A stretch of DNA of 64,000 nucleotides from Ctena decussata (Eukaryota > Mollusca > Bivalvia > Lucinida > Lucinidae): NCBI GenBank assembly GCA_963989385.1, contig OZ022501.1:82506979-82570978 (forward strand), given 5' to 3'. A model generated the notes under the pieces. It had not been told where the DNA came from. It searched no databases and saw only the letters and a program-made list of their open reading frames with translations. The position numbers and the translations under genes are program-made. Of this stretch, positions 41,901-56,600 are shown piece after piece. How positions within the stretch are numbered: the stretch's first letter is position 1; every line of letters starts with the position of its first letter.

Positions 41901-44900
41901 AGGTCACAGAGATCAAATGCAGTAAGTTATTTAGGTTAACCCTTCCTTGGCATGTATAGGTATGCACTAATTTTATTGTTTGATTATTTGCTCTGCTCTT
42001 TAGAAATACCGTTTTGCTAGTTTAGGATATCGGAAATAAAGAATCCATAAACTCGCAATGAATACGTTGTATACGTTACTTGTTCCGCCTTTCTTTTCTT
42101 TTTTGTCTCAATATTATGCTGCAAAGCATAACTACAGTGTAGGCGAATACATTCTGAAGGAGAACAACTAAGATTTGCTCATAGATATCTGAACAGCGAG
42201 GACTAACATTATTTTATTCTGTCATTTTCATTTGCCATTTCATTATGTGTGCAGAGCTACTGGAACACTGTTCCTGAAACATTTTTGTCCAACTAAACGT
42301 ATCTTTATGTTCTTTGGTGAATAGATGCTTTAATAGATGGTTGAATGTAGTTAGATTCTTTAAGAGATTATCGAAAGTATTTAGACTTTAAAAAGAAAGA
42401 AACAAAAGCATAGAAATATAGATCATCTTAAACATAGCATTAATAGATTGCTACAGTATGCTAGTAAACTGCCAGTGTCTCTTTTCTGTATTAAATGTTT
42501 CTGATACTATTCTCCCAAACTCCTGGTTGACACATTATTGTTAAATACATAAATAAGCTATATAAAGCAATGTATTGTCACTACCATTAATTATTTTCAA
42601 AAGTTTGTTTCTTAACTGTAACTCAGCAATGTTGTTTCCCTTGGTAACGTAAAATATACGATATTCTCACAAAAGTAGGAATACGCTGCCAGCAAATATC
42701 TACATTAGCTTTGATGCAGAACTGTATTTGGCTTAAGTCTTCAAACTTCAGGTTGAGTGTTCTGCTTTATAGTTTTTTCAGTGTGCACGTAAAAACTATA
42801 CCAAATCCAGTCAGTAAACAAGGTGGTACTACATTTGCATTGTTAATTACTGATTATTTTATAATTTTATACTAAACACGTCGACAGGACTTAGCTTTTA
42901 ATGTTATCATACTGATTGTATATCATTTTATTCGAGCCCTATATGCAAAATCTATGCTGGCTTAGCTGCGACTTTATCTTTTCTGGTGTGGTATTTTGTT
43001 TATTTTTTTTTCAAGTTGTATATAACAAAATTTAACGCATGTTACTGTCTTTAGAACTTAAATGTACAAATTGTAAAATAAACAAACTGGGCAACGCCAT
43101 TATGAAATACTTTTATCTTTGATATAATAACAAAGTTTTATGTGTGCAGAATATGTCAATGCCCTTAACATTACAATTTGTAGTATACTGGTTTTAATCA
43201 CGTATAAAACACACCTCATGAATCCCTAAGAGTAATAACTGAGAGAAGTGTTGCTAGGTCCAAGTACACAGTATATCATAAGAACACCCAGACTTATATA
43301 CGTTATTGTTTTTATGTGACAGTGGGAAAAAATCTGATTAAAGGTATTATAATGAAATATTTTAAATGTTAATGTTATTTACGTTACTTCTAGTAATGAC
43401 TTCTCATAGAAAATAAACCAGAATGCATTTTTTCTTCCTTTTATATTTAAAGATTCTTTCATGAAGAAACTGCTACCAACGAAAATAAAATGATTCTATC
43501 ATCAAATTATGTGAGTTTAACAAAATAGCCCTCGGTAACGTTATAATCGATCATTATGGCCGACTATAATGCGTTCAAAATATTGTGGAACTGTTCCTTG
43601 CTGTTTAGATAGGCTGGCATATTCAATATAACCTTTTCCTGTTGCTTTTTTAATTCATACAGTGTAGTTCAAACACTTGAATTATACAGAAAGTGATAAA
43701 TGTAATATGGAACATTTATAACGGGGCACTGTGTTAAACATCCTATTTCTCCCAAAGTAGACAAGATAGGATAATAATTTTTGCAGATCTGAAAAGATCA
43801 ATAAATTGTCTTTAATACAGTAACAAAGATATGGTCTAATAATAAAGGAGTAACTTACAAAAAGAAAGTATTTTGGATAGAAATAGCAATTTTAATGGAG
43901 TGTAAAGACAAATGTCACGTATATGACACCATGTGAGCTAAAGTGACCTGTCAAACATCATAACTTTTAGCTACTGGTAGACACCACTATAACTTTAAAC
44001 ATAGGAAAGTGATTTCTATTTTTTTATAATTTTTTATTATTTTTATTTTATGTTTATCTTTTTAATGGGTAACGTTTGTAACAGGCTGTTACAGCTTAAC
44101 GCCCCACTCGCCAGAGGGCTAACATGCTGCAAAATACTTCTAAGATGCTGGGCTTTAAGAAAAGTAGACTCTACAAAATTCCCCCAGTGGGGGGGGGGGG
44201 GGGGGGGGGGGGGAGGTAAAACCATTTCTGGCTCATGGCCTATACTCTTTCAGTGTATGCTTATTGATCCCTGAGTTCTAGATTATTGGTCCCTGAGTTC
44301 TAGATTATAAACATCTTCCGCCTGTTTTATTTTAAATATACACCTCTCTCACACCTTTCTTTTCTTTCTCATTTTTTTAATTTCCAAGAGTCATAACAGG
44401 TCGAGAAAAACTTAAAACATTACAGCAGCTAGGAATGACATAATCTTTAAATTTTATCACAGTATGATAGAGCAATGAAAGCGCAAAGATGCCCTACTTC
44501 GCACATGTACATGGTCAATTTTAAAAAAGGAAACACTTGATTCCCAGCAGGTTACACACTTCATTTTAATCGTTGCTTTGCTTTTTAAGATACATGCGTT
44601 TTGAGTGTATAATCATTCTGGGAGGGCACCCAAATTTTAATATTCGCTTCGGCATAAAAAGTGCATATTTCTCCTCTCATATATAAGACAGATATACTCG
44701 TATTCATTTTCTTAGAACATTAGGAATATTATGAGTTGTTTTGATCCACCCAAATCTTTGTTTTGCACCATTGAGTGAGTGGGTATAGACCCAAACATGA
44801 TTTATGTGATGATCACAGTATTTTCAGAGGAAAAACATAGACAAATACATATTGGATTCCAAGAAAATCCTCAAATAAAGTAAGATGGTAACATGTGAAC

Positions 44901-47577
44901 AAGGATATTTTAGGAGACATTCATTTTATGATTGTTAAGCTTACAACTGAAACATTTGCATTGAGTTTAAAATCTCTTCCAAGATTTCTTCGTACAACAC
45001 TGAAACAAAATATGTAACGAAATAATCTAACTATTGGACAACAGTACCTTAAATATTTACGTTTTATTGTTGACAACTGAATCACCATGCACAGCAATGA
45101 ATATTACAGTCATTATTGAACAAGCAAATGGTTGTAAAAATCGAATTAAATGCTCTACTGATGATATATTTAAGGTGAATGGATATGAAACCTAGTATCA
45201 CTAATAACTGGAACTATTTGCCTTAAGGTAGACGAATACTGAATAGAAATATTGGCGGGGCATTCAAACCATTATACCATCTAAATAACCCAAAGAGCTA
45301 TAAAACATTTGGGTAAGAAAAGAACAAGTTTCACCGTTTTGTTTTCCTAAAAAACAATAATTTGTATTTCTACATATTATTTTTAAACATTTTCCATTAA
45401 AATTCATATCTCTAGCACATGAATGCACTTTCATTTCAGCAAATCATATAATCTGTAATATATGATATTTGAAACAAACTGATAACAAAAAATGGCAGTT
45501 TTCTTGTTAATAAGTATATTTTTACATTCTTTGAAAAAATGCAAGAAAATTGAATTTCATGAAAAACGTCATGAAAAATATTACCAATCGATGGGGCATG
45601 CTTATGCGTATTATTTTAGTAAAACTTACGTCGTATGTTAAAGAATAAAACAAAAAAAAAAACATTTCACCGTTTCGTTTCCTAGAAAAACAATGTTTAA
45701 GTTCAAAATATCCCCAAAACAGACTGCCCAAATTCTGCACCTGCTGCAAGCACAGCCGGTCCTTGCCCTATTATCTATTTTCCTGTTATTCGGTTCTACC
45801 ATAGAGTAATGTCGACAAAAATGCGCAGATGGAATGGAAACTGTGAAGATCTTGATCATTCTGGTTCCTAAGGAACAGTCTGATCTCAGTTTTCACTGTT
45901 TGTACAGACCTATATGCCCGAAAACTTAGGATCTTTACGGTAGATATTGTGAGTGTATATTATTACTGTATTTACTCCACAGTTAGTCGATTTGATGATG
46001 AACAATAACTCTGTTTGTTTTTTAAACAAGCAAGAACAGAGTTCTTCCGGGATCGTCCACCTTAAATCCTACCTTCCTGTGAGCGATTTCTTTCCTTTGG
46101 CATTAGCTCTAATTTTAAAAGCAGTTACCAGGGAGCAATTCTTTTCTGCAAAACCGACCTTCACTTGTGCCTGCAGCCAAAGGAAACTGTCCACTAACAA
46201 TAATAACAATGTGTTTACAAACAAATGCCGCTCAACAGCGGCATCTGTTTGTAAGCACATTATTGTTATTATTATTGACAGCGAGCGCTTTGTTTTCTCA
46301 ACCAGATTCCGCGGACGAACTTTCATTTCTTTGGTGTGTTCCTTGCTTCAAAAGGATCTAACTTTCCAGAACTTTGTTATGCTGAGTTGTGCTGACTGAA
46401 CTGTGCTAAGGTCTGATTTTTCTTTCCTTGCTGCCCAATGTTATTGCTTTCTTCTCGTTTCCACAAGCACAAAGAACGTTCGACAAGTCTTTTATGGGCT
46501 TGGTAGTCTTTAATGCCTTCGATCTGTGTACAGAATAGAGAATATTCAATTGATTATTATTTTAATTCAAATACCGTACATCATTGTTGAATGAATAGTT
46601 GTTACGACCGATTTTTATTACTGTACTTTTATTTTATCTTTCACTGCATGTCATCGGATGTTTTTATATCAAAGCTTTGAAGTTTCAAGATATGAAACAC
46701 TGTCAGCGATTCTCTGTTTAAAAATGATTCAGCGGCATCTGTTTGTTAGCACATTATTGTTATTATTATCATTGATCGCGAGCGCATTGTTTTCTCGACC
46801 ATATGTCGCTGACGAACTTGTTATGATGAGTTGTGCTGATTGCTCTGTTTTAAGGTATGCTTTTTCCCCTTGCTGTCCAGTGTTTTTCCTTTCTTCTTAT
46901 TTCTACGAAGCACAAAGAACGTTCGACAGGTCTTTTATGGGTTTGGTTGTCTTTGGTACCAGTAAAACATGTTTAAGCCCCCCAGTAATCATTTGCTGAC
47001 CGTTCCAAGGCGGTACTTCTGTTGTGGTTCCTTGCTGTTCCATTGTACTATGTCCGCTTGTCTATGTTCTTTGGCGGTTTGGTCACCTGTTTTGCTACCC
47101 AATCTGCTTTTTGCTTTGTTTTCTTTTGTAAGTTAGAAATAGAATAGATAAAAACAGATGTTGATGCTTTTTCTGATTCGGGTAGCTGAATGACCACCTG
47201 TTTGGGAAAGAGCTGCTCATTCAGTTTACCGTGTGTGTCTTTCGTGAACTTGTGTCAATTTTTCCGTGTGTGTGTGCTTCTTTCCCTATTGGGTTTGAGA
47301 GCGGGATATGGGATTTGATTGTCTTAATTCCTTATCATTGAAAAAGCCATGGCGCATATAAAAAAAAATTAGGCTGGATGTTGGCTAAAATCACAAGCTA
47401 TCATTGTGTTATATAATAACGCCTGTATTTTTATCGCGATCCGCTAAAACAAAATACTATCTTCATAAATGTAAATATCATTTTTTTTACATGACGGCTA
47501 TTCAAGTCATAGTACTGCGAACTCCTCTGAAGGCAAAATAACGCCGGGTAGTCAAAGTCGTGACACGATTCCCCCCC

Positions 47578-47629
<52 letters not shown>

Positions 47630-50600
47630 AAAGTGGTTGTACGCCCAGACTCTTCGCTAAACGCTTAGATGGTAGCTAAGGGGGTATGCTACCTCCAAGC
47701 GGAGAGCGAAGACTTTGATCAGACTGGGCGGATGCCCAGGATGTTCTGAGTCTGCGCTGGGCGCACAACCACTTTGTTGTTTTTTTTTTCGTGTCGCGAC
47801 TCAACTAATTATAATTATTTGGGTCCGCCGGATCACGTTTATTAGTTATATTGAGACTGATTCAAAATATCTTATGATTATATCTTTTTCCAGTCCCTGC
47901 ACTGTAAAAAAATGTGTTCAGAATCAATTAAAAAATTGCAGTCCGGTTTTTATGTCTCTAAATCGTTCAATTTGCAACATGTTTAGGTTTATGTTTAGAC
48001 ATTAAACATGTACAAAACTGGTTATATCTACCTTTTATTTTGAAAATTTCCTCTGTCAACAGTTTCGTCTCTTTTTTCGTTCTTCAACGGGGAAAAGAGA
48101 CAATGGATTCATCCGAAACGCGTAACAGAATAAAATGTGTTTAGCAGACTTTGTCCGGGAAAATATATAGAAAAGGCGTACATGTTTAGCTATGTGACAT
48201 ATTCCTAAACATGTTTACACCTTAACATGTAACCACTTGTGTTTTATAGCTAAGCGCGATTTTCATAGTGTGACTTCCTGTCTCTAATGCTGTTGAATTG
48301 CTCATGAAGGAACAATGTACTTTTAAAATGTCTGTCAGCATGCAGTATCATACCATTACAAAGAAAGCAAGCGTAAGCTTTCGTAATGATATAACAACTC
48401 ATTTCCTCATAGGATTTATCATAATCTATTTGCCATTAAATCTTAATCCCACAATCCCTTAATGCAGAAATTTTGATGAGTGTGCAGTTACCTTTGAGGT
48501 GCATCAACGATAAAATTGTTTAATTAGTAATGAAAAATGAAGAAGAAGTCTCTGAAGTTTTGTCATTTTATTGAATAAATATAATTTGTCTGTACTATTC
48601 AAAGTTTTAGTGCTATAATGGCAAATATAGGAAATCGGAAAATACCGTCAAACTTCGTCAGTCATCGATGAAAATTGCATTTCGCCTTTGCTGCTTGAAG
48701 ATTATTTGTTATTTTCATAGATCGTACACATTTATGCCTCTGTTATAACCTGTATCATTATCCCTCATGTTGCCATTGTATGGACAGAGATGATAATAAA
48801 GAGATTTGTATTGTATTGTATTTCGTGTTAGGGGAGAGTCGGGTAACTTCGGACAGCGGGTAAATTCGGACAGTGACATTTTTCCTTTATATGTCAGTTG
48901 TCTGGAACTAAAACAAAACAATAACTGACCAAACAGTGAAAATCCTGATGAGACGGCTCATTATGAGCCGTCTCATCTGGATATTCACTGTTTGCAATGG
49001 TATGTCCGAATTTACCCGCCTGTCTTAAGTTACCCGACTCTCCCCTACAACAGCAGTCGTGAGTATAACTGACAGTCAAACACAAGCATCATTACTGACA
49101 ATACCAACCGCTTTCCTTTTGCATAAAATGATATGCTCAGAAGAGTTCTGAATCTATTATGAAATTGTGCATCTGAAAGAAAATAGCCTTATTTGTTTCA
49201 AGTAGAAATGAATATAGAAATCGATGGGGCGAATGAGTCTGATACTTTGACATTGTATTCATGAGTTCAGTTCGTTGTACTTAATAGAAAATAGTGTTAG
49301 GCGTTCTCCACTCTGCCAAAATGGGGAATCGGAAATGTTTCTCAGGAAAGACATTATTTAAGCGAGATGCTTTGCTCCGTAACCTGAACAAAACCTGAGT
49401 TTTCCTATTATTAACGTGGAAGTGTTTCGGTGAAGGTATTTTATAAGGCTTAAGACAACATTTAAAGGTGTTCATAGAATCAGACTGTTTTGCTTGTCAG
49501 GGACATTAAGGGAGAGTCGGGTAACTTCGGACAGCGGGTGAATGGTGAATTCGGACACTGACATTGTTCCCTTTATATGTCAGTTTTTTGGAATTAAAAC
49601 AAAAATTAACTGGCCAAACAGTGAAAATCCTGATGGGACGGCTCATCTGGATTTTTACTGTTTGCGATGGTATGTCCGAATTTACCCGCCTGTCCGAAGT
49701 TACCCGACTCTCCCCTAGTTGATGCCAGAAAAGAAGTGAAGTAAAGGATTGTCCTTGCATCTATAGTTTTTTAAGATTATTGAAATATCTGAGACTGTAG
49801 GGAGAAATACAAAAGACTGACGTATTAAGGAAGATGGATACAATGGAGTTAAATCAAGCGTTATCATATAAAACAATGATAGCTTGTGATTTTTTTTCTG
49901 TTTATGCCAAGAGAGTCCCGTCGTGTTTCCTTACAAGGCCGCTGACACAAAAAAAGTCTGGTAAATCCATTTGCTATTTCAGTCGCTTCATTCTGTATTT
50001 TATCGGGTTCTTGCATCTCATATTGTGAGCGATTGTCCCATCCTCATATTCGACATCACCATATTTGTGTCGTCTGGATACTGTGTAAAGTGTTTCGAGG
50101 GATATTCATTCTAATTTGAATTTTCATTTTCCCACGTTGTTTATTCTAGTTCATACTCTTTTCTGTTATATAGTTGCAGTGTTGATGGCAAGTGCAATCA
50201 CTGCAAAGTAAAGAGCAAGATGTTCGTAAAATTAGATTTCCGTTTATCGTTGAAACCGAATAGAAAGCTTAAAATATCCCATACAGCAATTTTTATGTTC
50301 CATTTATAGTTAGAAATCTGAAAAAGCAGGATTAACACCATTTAGTGTAACATTTTAGTTAATAGCTAGAAAGCTTAACCAAACTTCGGTTTATTCGAGA
50401 ATATCTAAATTTAGCACTGCTATTATAACCGGCTGTCATGCAGAGCTAAGCCCACCGTTAATCTGTTTTCAGCTTTCATTACGTCATAAGGTATTAAATT
50501 TGCATTTATTCTTCGTTTCCAGTGTTAATTCCGTTTTCCTTTAAGTGTGTCAGTAGGCTGCTGTCTTTGTATATTGTATCAGAACTTTATTATATGGGTG

Positions 50601-53600
50601 CAGTTCATTTATAAACCGATCCATGAATCTTACTGCATGAACAAACACAACAACAGGTACACCAGAGTCATAATACGGAAGTTGTCCTTTATTGAATATT
50701 TTCTGTGGCTTCCTGTTATGATTTCGCTATCTGCCTAGCGAACATTAGGGTTATCGCGACTGATTGCAGACTTTTCAAGTGGTGACACCAGTAGCGTATG
50801 ACATTGGACACTTCGGTAGATGCATATGGTTTGAATTTCATCTCATAGTGGGACATCTGTTCCCAGTGTTCGTGCGTTTTGATGTTTATCCTGTATGCTT
50901 TTAAATCATATCTTAAAATTTAACGCCATATGCAATTTTCTGCTTTCTCTTTTTATCATTTATTGCATCTATCTTTTGAGAAAAATATAAAGCCGTGGCC
51001 CATATTTTCGCCATTTAATGAATCTAAATTATGTCGGTCTTTCGTGATCATTTACTTTCCCGAGACTGGCTTTGATAAGCATAGTTAATAAATCTTCTTA
51101 GTCCAACACCTTATCAGAATTGTCGTTGGCGATTTTACTTATTTGCGAAAATCTATGTTTTAGATTCTGAGGAACAAAAATGTAAACATAATAAAAAGGT
51201 CAAATATTGATAAGTGGATAAAAACTTTTGTTACCCGAGGAAATGAGATACATAACTAGTCTGACAGAAATATTTGAATGACAATATATACTGTTTGGCA
51301 TTCAGCCTTTATTTTATGGTAATGCTTAAAGTGCCTGATACAGATATACAGAGATTCCAGATGGTCTTACATGTATTATGGTTTAGTTTTTTTTAAAAAT
51401 AGTACAGTACGGTCAACTCTCGAAATATCAAAGTCGATCTTAAATAACTGATATCTCTAAGTAAATTTTCCGGTCACAGAAAATTTACTTTTGAGATACC
51501 AGTAGATTGAGCTAAAAAGGAGTTGACCTGTATAGAAAAATAAGAAATGCGTCCGAACTATATCCTTTGATACAAGAGGACGCTTTTAGATATCAGCGCT
51601 TGAGATAACAAGAGTCAACTGTATAATATTTGTAACATATAGCATCTTCAAACAGTTACAACGAAGATTAGCCCGCACAGCCTACTAATTTTTCTCGGTC
51701 ACGCTGAATAGTCTGTCTCCGAGTTAAGGATAGCGAAGACTGATCAGGCCCAACGGAATCGCCTACTGGTTTAGAGTTTCACTTTTCAGATATGCTACGA
51801 GGAGAACCGTTTTTCTTGATGCCGCTCAAAAGGTATTATTTTGTCTGTGATACTTCTTATCTTGTCAATCAGTTCTCTTGCGTCAGTGGCTTTTGTTTCT
51901 AGTGTCTGGGAGCGTAAACATCGATTATTGATCGCAGCGAATAAAACACCAATAATCAAAGAAGTAGGCCATAGCAGTAGTGACGACGGGCTCTACAAAC
52001 TGGACGCCCAGTACAGCTCACCCACACACGCATATACGGCTTTTCTCACGCTGAAATAATTAGGGATTTGGTCATAACTTCAAGTCACTGTAACATTTAA
52101 AAAATAGATCAGCTCTAACAAGGATTTATTGAGTATTGATTCTATGTAGAATATCTCACGAGCGCGGAGAGTGAGTGATAGATTTGCTTATTACTCGACG
52201 AATCGCTGTTAGAATTCTAACTAATAAACGTAGATTTTTATTCATAAGCTTCAAATTCGTCCTACTATTCTTCTTGCTCGCATCGAAAAATTCCGCAACG
52301 GTGGTGGCTGTAGCACACCCTTATAAACATTCCTTTCGCGTGTTTACTTCGCCACAAAGTTATTCCAAACTGCATTATAGTGCCCACTTATCGCTTCTGC
52401 TAGTCACAGACGAGACACCTACTGAAAGCATAATATTAAGTTAAAGAATGATGTAGCAATGTTACTGTGAGAAAGCCTATGCTGTAAAATGCTATCGCAA
52501 TCATAAAACGAGTAATTTAGCATACGTTAGAAAATGCTGTCGCAATGGTAAAACGAGTGAAACGTATGTTAGGGAATGCTGTCGCAACAATAAAACGAGT
52601 GAAAATGTATAATAAAGAATGCGGTCGCAATAATAAAACGATAGCACGTTAACGTTAGAGAATGTCGTTGCAGTGATAAAACGTTAAATTAAAGTGAGTT
52701 TTGTTGCACTGATAAAACGAGAGAAAGCATATCTCAGAGACTGCGATCGCAAAGCATATGTTCGAGAATGATATCGCAGTGTAAAAATAAGTTAAGTATT
52801 TGCTGAAGTCTGTTGTCGCATGATAAAACGAATAAAGCATATGTCTGAAACAGCTGTCGCAATAACAAAACGAGTGAAAAAATATATATATTACAGAAAC
52901 ATATCGCAATAATCAAACTGAAAACATATGTTAGAGAATATCGGTACAATCTTAAAACGAGTGAAGTAGCAGGAAGAGAAAGCTGTCGCAATGACAAAAC
53001 GAGTGAAAGTATATGTAAGAGAATGACAAAACTAGTATAGAGTATGCTACAGAATGTTGTTGCAAGGATAAAACTATTAGATTATATGTTAGAGGATGCC
53101 GTCGGAATTATAAAACAAGTAGAGCATATAATAGGGAATGCTATCGCAATGACAAAACTAGTAGCGTATATGTTAGAGAATGTTGTCGCAAGGATCAAAC
53201 CATTAGAACATATGTATGAGAATGCTGTCGCAATGATAAAACTAGCAGATTATATGTTAGAGCATGCCGTCGGAATTATAAAACAAGTAGAGCATATACC
53301 AGAGAATGCTGTCGCAATGACAAAACAATTAGAGACTATTAGAGAATGCGTCGCATTGAAAAAAAAAAAAAAAAACAAAAAAAAAAAACGAGTAAAGCAT
53401 ATGCTAGAGAATGTTGTTGCAATGATAAACCTATTAGAGCATATGTTAGAATGCTTTCGCAATGATCAAATTATTGGGGCATATGATACAGAATGGAATG
53501 CTATCGCAATTACAAAACTATTAGAACAAGCATATATCAGAGAATGCTGCCGCAATAATAAAAAACTATTAGAGCATGTGTGAGACACTGCTGTCGCAAT

Positions 53601-56600
53601 GATAAAACAGGAATAGCATGTGTTAGAGACTGCTGCCGCAATGGTAAAACGAGTGAAACATGTTATTAGAGCCTGTTGACGAGTGAGAACATGTGCTAGA
53701 GAATGTTGTCGTAGTGATAAAACGAGTGAAGTATAATCCTCGCCAAAAGTTTAGCATAGTGTTAAAATAAATATACCAAGATTATTGGAGATAATAACAG
53801 TTGAATTCTAACTTTCTTTGGAAGTTAATGTATTCTATCATCCACACCAATGATTAATAAATGTAAAATTTGTAACTTTGATTTGAGTTTGAGTAACAAC
53901 TGCACAAAGCAAGCAAAGACAAAAAAGTCCAAAAAGCAATGTCCAAAAGACCCCCCCCCCCCCCCCCAAAAAAAAAAAAAAAAAAAAAAAAACTTTTTGG
54001 CAAGAAAAAATATATCATTGTAATGCACTATTAGTGACTTTTCTTTTACACGTTTTGTAACGCTAAATGTCTTTGGCGATTACCAAATTACTGCTGTTAA
54101 AATCATAAAAACAAAGCATTATTTTCTTTCGAAAGTGTGAATTTTAGGGGCCTTTATTTCTGTGCTCGCCTTGTGCAGTGCTAACTAAAATCAAACTAAA
54201 TTTGTTGTTTTTACAATGCTCAAGCATTGGTGTTGATGAAAGGATGCATTTATCTTCATACTGGAAGTTAGAACTAAGGTATTATGATTCCTAATAATCT
54301 TGGTGTATATTTACATTGAAAATAGCTAATTTTTAGCGAGGAGTATGTATGTTAGAGAATGCTGTCAACGTGAGAAAACGAGTGAAAGAAAATTTAAAAT
54401 GTTCGAGAATACTGTTGCAGAATAAAATCAGTGTTAGCATATGACAGAGAATGCTGTCATTGCAGTTTTAACCTGGGTGTAAGTATATAAATAATTTATA
54501 TATATGCCGCCGCAATAATAAAGCAATTTAAGTCTGCGTTAGGGAATGCTTCCGTAGTGATAAACCGTCCTTAAGAATGATGTCGCAGTTATGAAATGGG
54601 TGTTAATATAGGTTGGAGAACTGCATTGTTATTATTGTTAATGAATCAGTTGCTTTTCAATTTTTCTTTCTTTTTTAACTTCATTTTCTCATTCACCTTG
54701 CACTCTCAATATCCGATAAAAAATTAATCTTTGAGCCACAGTTACATTAAAGAAACCTAGTTTTCAATCGCTATTGTAATTTGTGTCAATCAATTAATGC
54801 TTTTATCGAATGACTTTTATCTCCTAAAAAAAAGACAACTATCGAAAGCATGTCGCTTATTAATTGACTCGGACGATTTTCATTATGCTGGGCCATTAGG
54901 TTCCCATGTAGTTCTTAAAGAAAGTTACGGTAAATGAAATGATAACGTTTTTTAAAATCATCGAAATTCTGCTCGTCATATCTTAACCGGTTAAGCTAAC
55001 ATTTATTATGCACTGGATATACTCCATGCATACACACATAGGACATTGCTGCCAGTTTGCGAGGAAAGAAGGCTTGGACAGTAATGAAAACAATATTCCT
55101 GGTTTTACGTTATGAGACAAACTAGCCACTTTTCGACTTTGAGACTTACAAGTACGATTCTATATCTAAAGAAATGGTAATATGCATTAGAATGTCTGAT
55201 ATATGTTACGAAAAAACTGAATCCACTAAAATTTTAAAATTGCCCTGTTTATATACACAACAGGGGCAGCCATCTTTTAATTTATCCCAGAACTATTATT
55301 TTCACATTTGTCCATTAACTCTGATACGATATTTGGAATTTTCTACTCATTATACTCATTTTGAACGGCTCATAGCACATCTAATAATCTATGTCTCTGA
55401 TATCTTGCCATTTTCTTCATTCCCCACTCGATATTTGAGCGACACGAGAAAACCAACAATGTGGTTGTGCGCCCAGCGCAGACTCAGATCTGCCTGGGCA
55501 GCCGCCCAGTTTGATCAGACTCTTTGTTAAGTGCTCAAAGGGTAGCTAAGGGTCTAAGCTACTTCCATGCGGACAGCGAAGACTCTGATCAGACTGGGCG
55601 GATGCCCAGGCTGATCTGAGTCTGCGCTGGACGCACAACCACTTTGTTGGCTTTGTCGTGTCGCGGCTCATTTGATTATCTGATCAAAAAGCGACGTTGG
55701 CTTTGCGAAAATCTTGACCTAATGCATTATTTTATAAAATCACATGTTGTTCAGCCAATCTATTCAAAAGCCGAAACATAACAGTTACCTCAACAGTTAA
55801 ACCATAAAATGACAAAAAAGCAGACGGCAAAATTTACGTCTGCAAAATTTCAAGAAACGTTTCATCCAACGCATATCATAATGAGAACTCAAGGACTAAA
55901 GGGCAAATAGTGTAGATCAAGATGAGCCGACTTATGACGATCTGCCTAATCAGAAACTAGGCTGTTTGCAAATTCAACTGTTCTCGTACGGTTTAATCCA
56001 GTTCGCATTTTATGAGAAACAAATCGAATCACGTTCATACTACAATGATATTCATAACTCAAAATGCTCATTAGTGGACAATCATAAGATATTATTGGAG
56101 CTTGTATTCCACTTCCAAAGATCAAGCAGTTCAGGGCTCGGTTGTTCAGAGCCAACGATGTATTTACCCAGCAGGCGCATGACGTTGATATGACGTCATA
56201 CTGATGTCCATGCGACGTCATCACGTCGCATCGACGTCATTGCGACGTCATTTAGACGTCATGTGCCCGCTGGGTATATTCTCAAACATACTGTTCACCA
56301 AAATACTGACATTTTTTGCAAAAGTTACTCGTTTTTTTTTTCAGCAAAAATATTAGCACATTTGACTTTCTGTTTACTAGAAGACTTAACAAATCCTTGA
56401 TTAATGACTGCATTACTTTGAACTTTGTGCTTAGTTTGTAGCATTGATAATGCAACATGCCAACCTGTCACGTTGTAACAGATAAATATTTTTGATTATA
56501 ACTGTTCCTTTTTTAATTTACTCTATCCAAATGGAGTTTTCAGCAATTTTCAGACCGCCAGATTTCACATGTTCAGTTTCTGGTATAATTTTCTCAAGTG

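Noticed and set aside
45953..46399. 148-codon plus-strand frame
   Set aside because: Overlaps a hairpin and a direct duplication, with an Asn run from (aat)n. No recognisable domain, and the second copy is not open in the same frame.
47431..47631. Minus-strand frame with poly-Phe and poly-Gly
   Set aside because: Translation of the C28-A27 homopolymer tract.
53250..53462. Minus-strand frame across the 42-bp minisatellite with a poly-Phe run
   Set aside because: Shadow of the tandem array and a poly-A run on the other strand.
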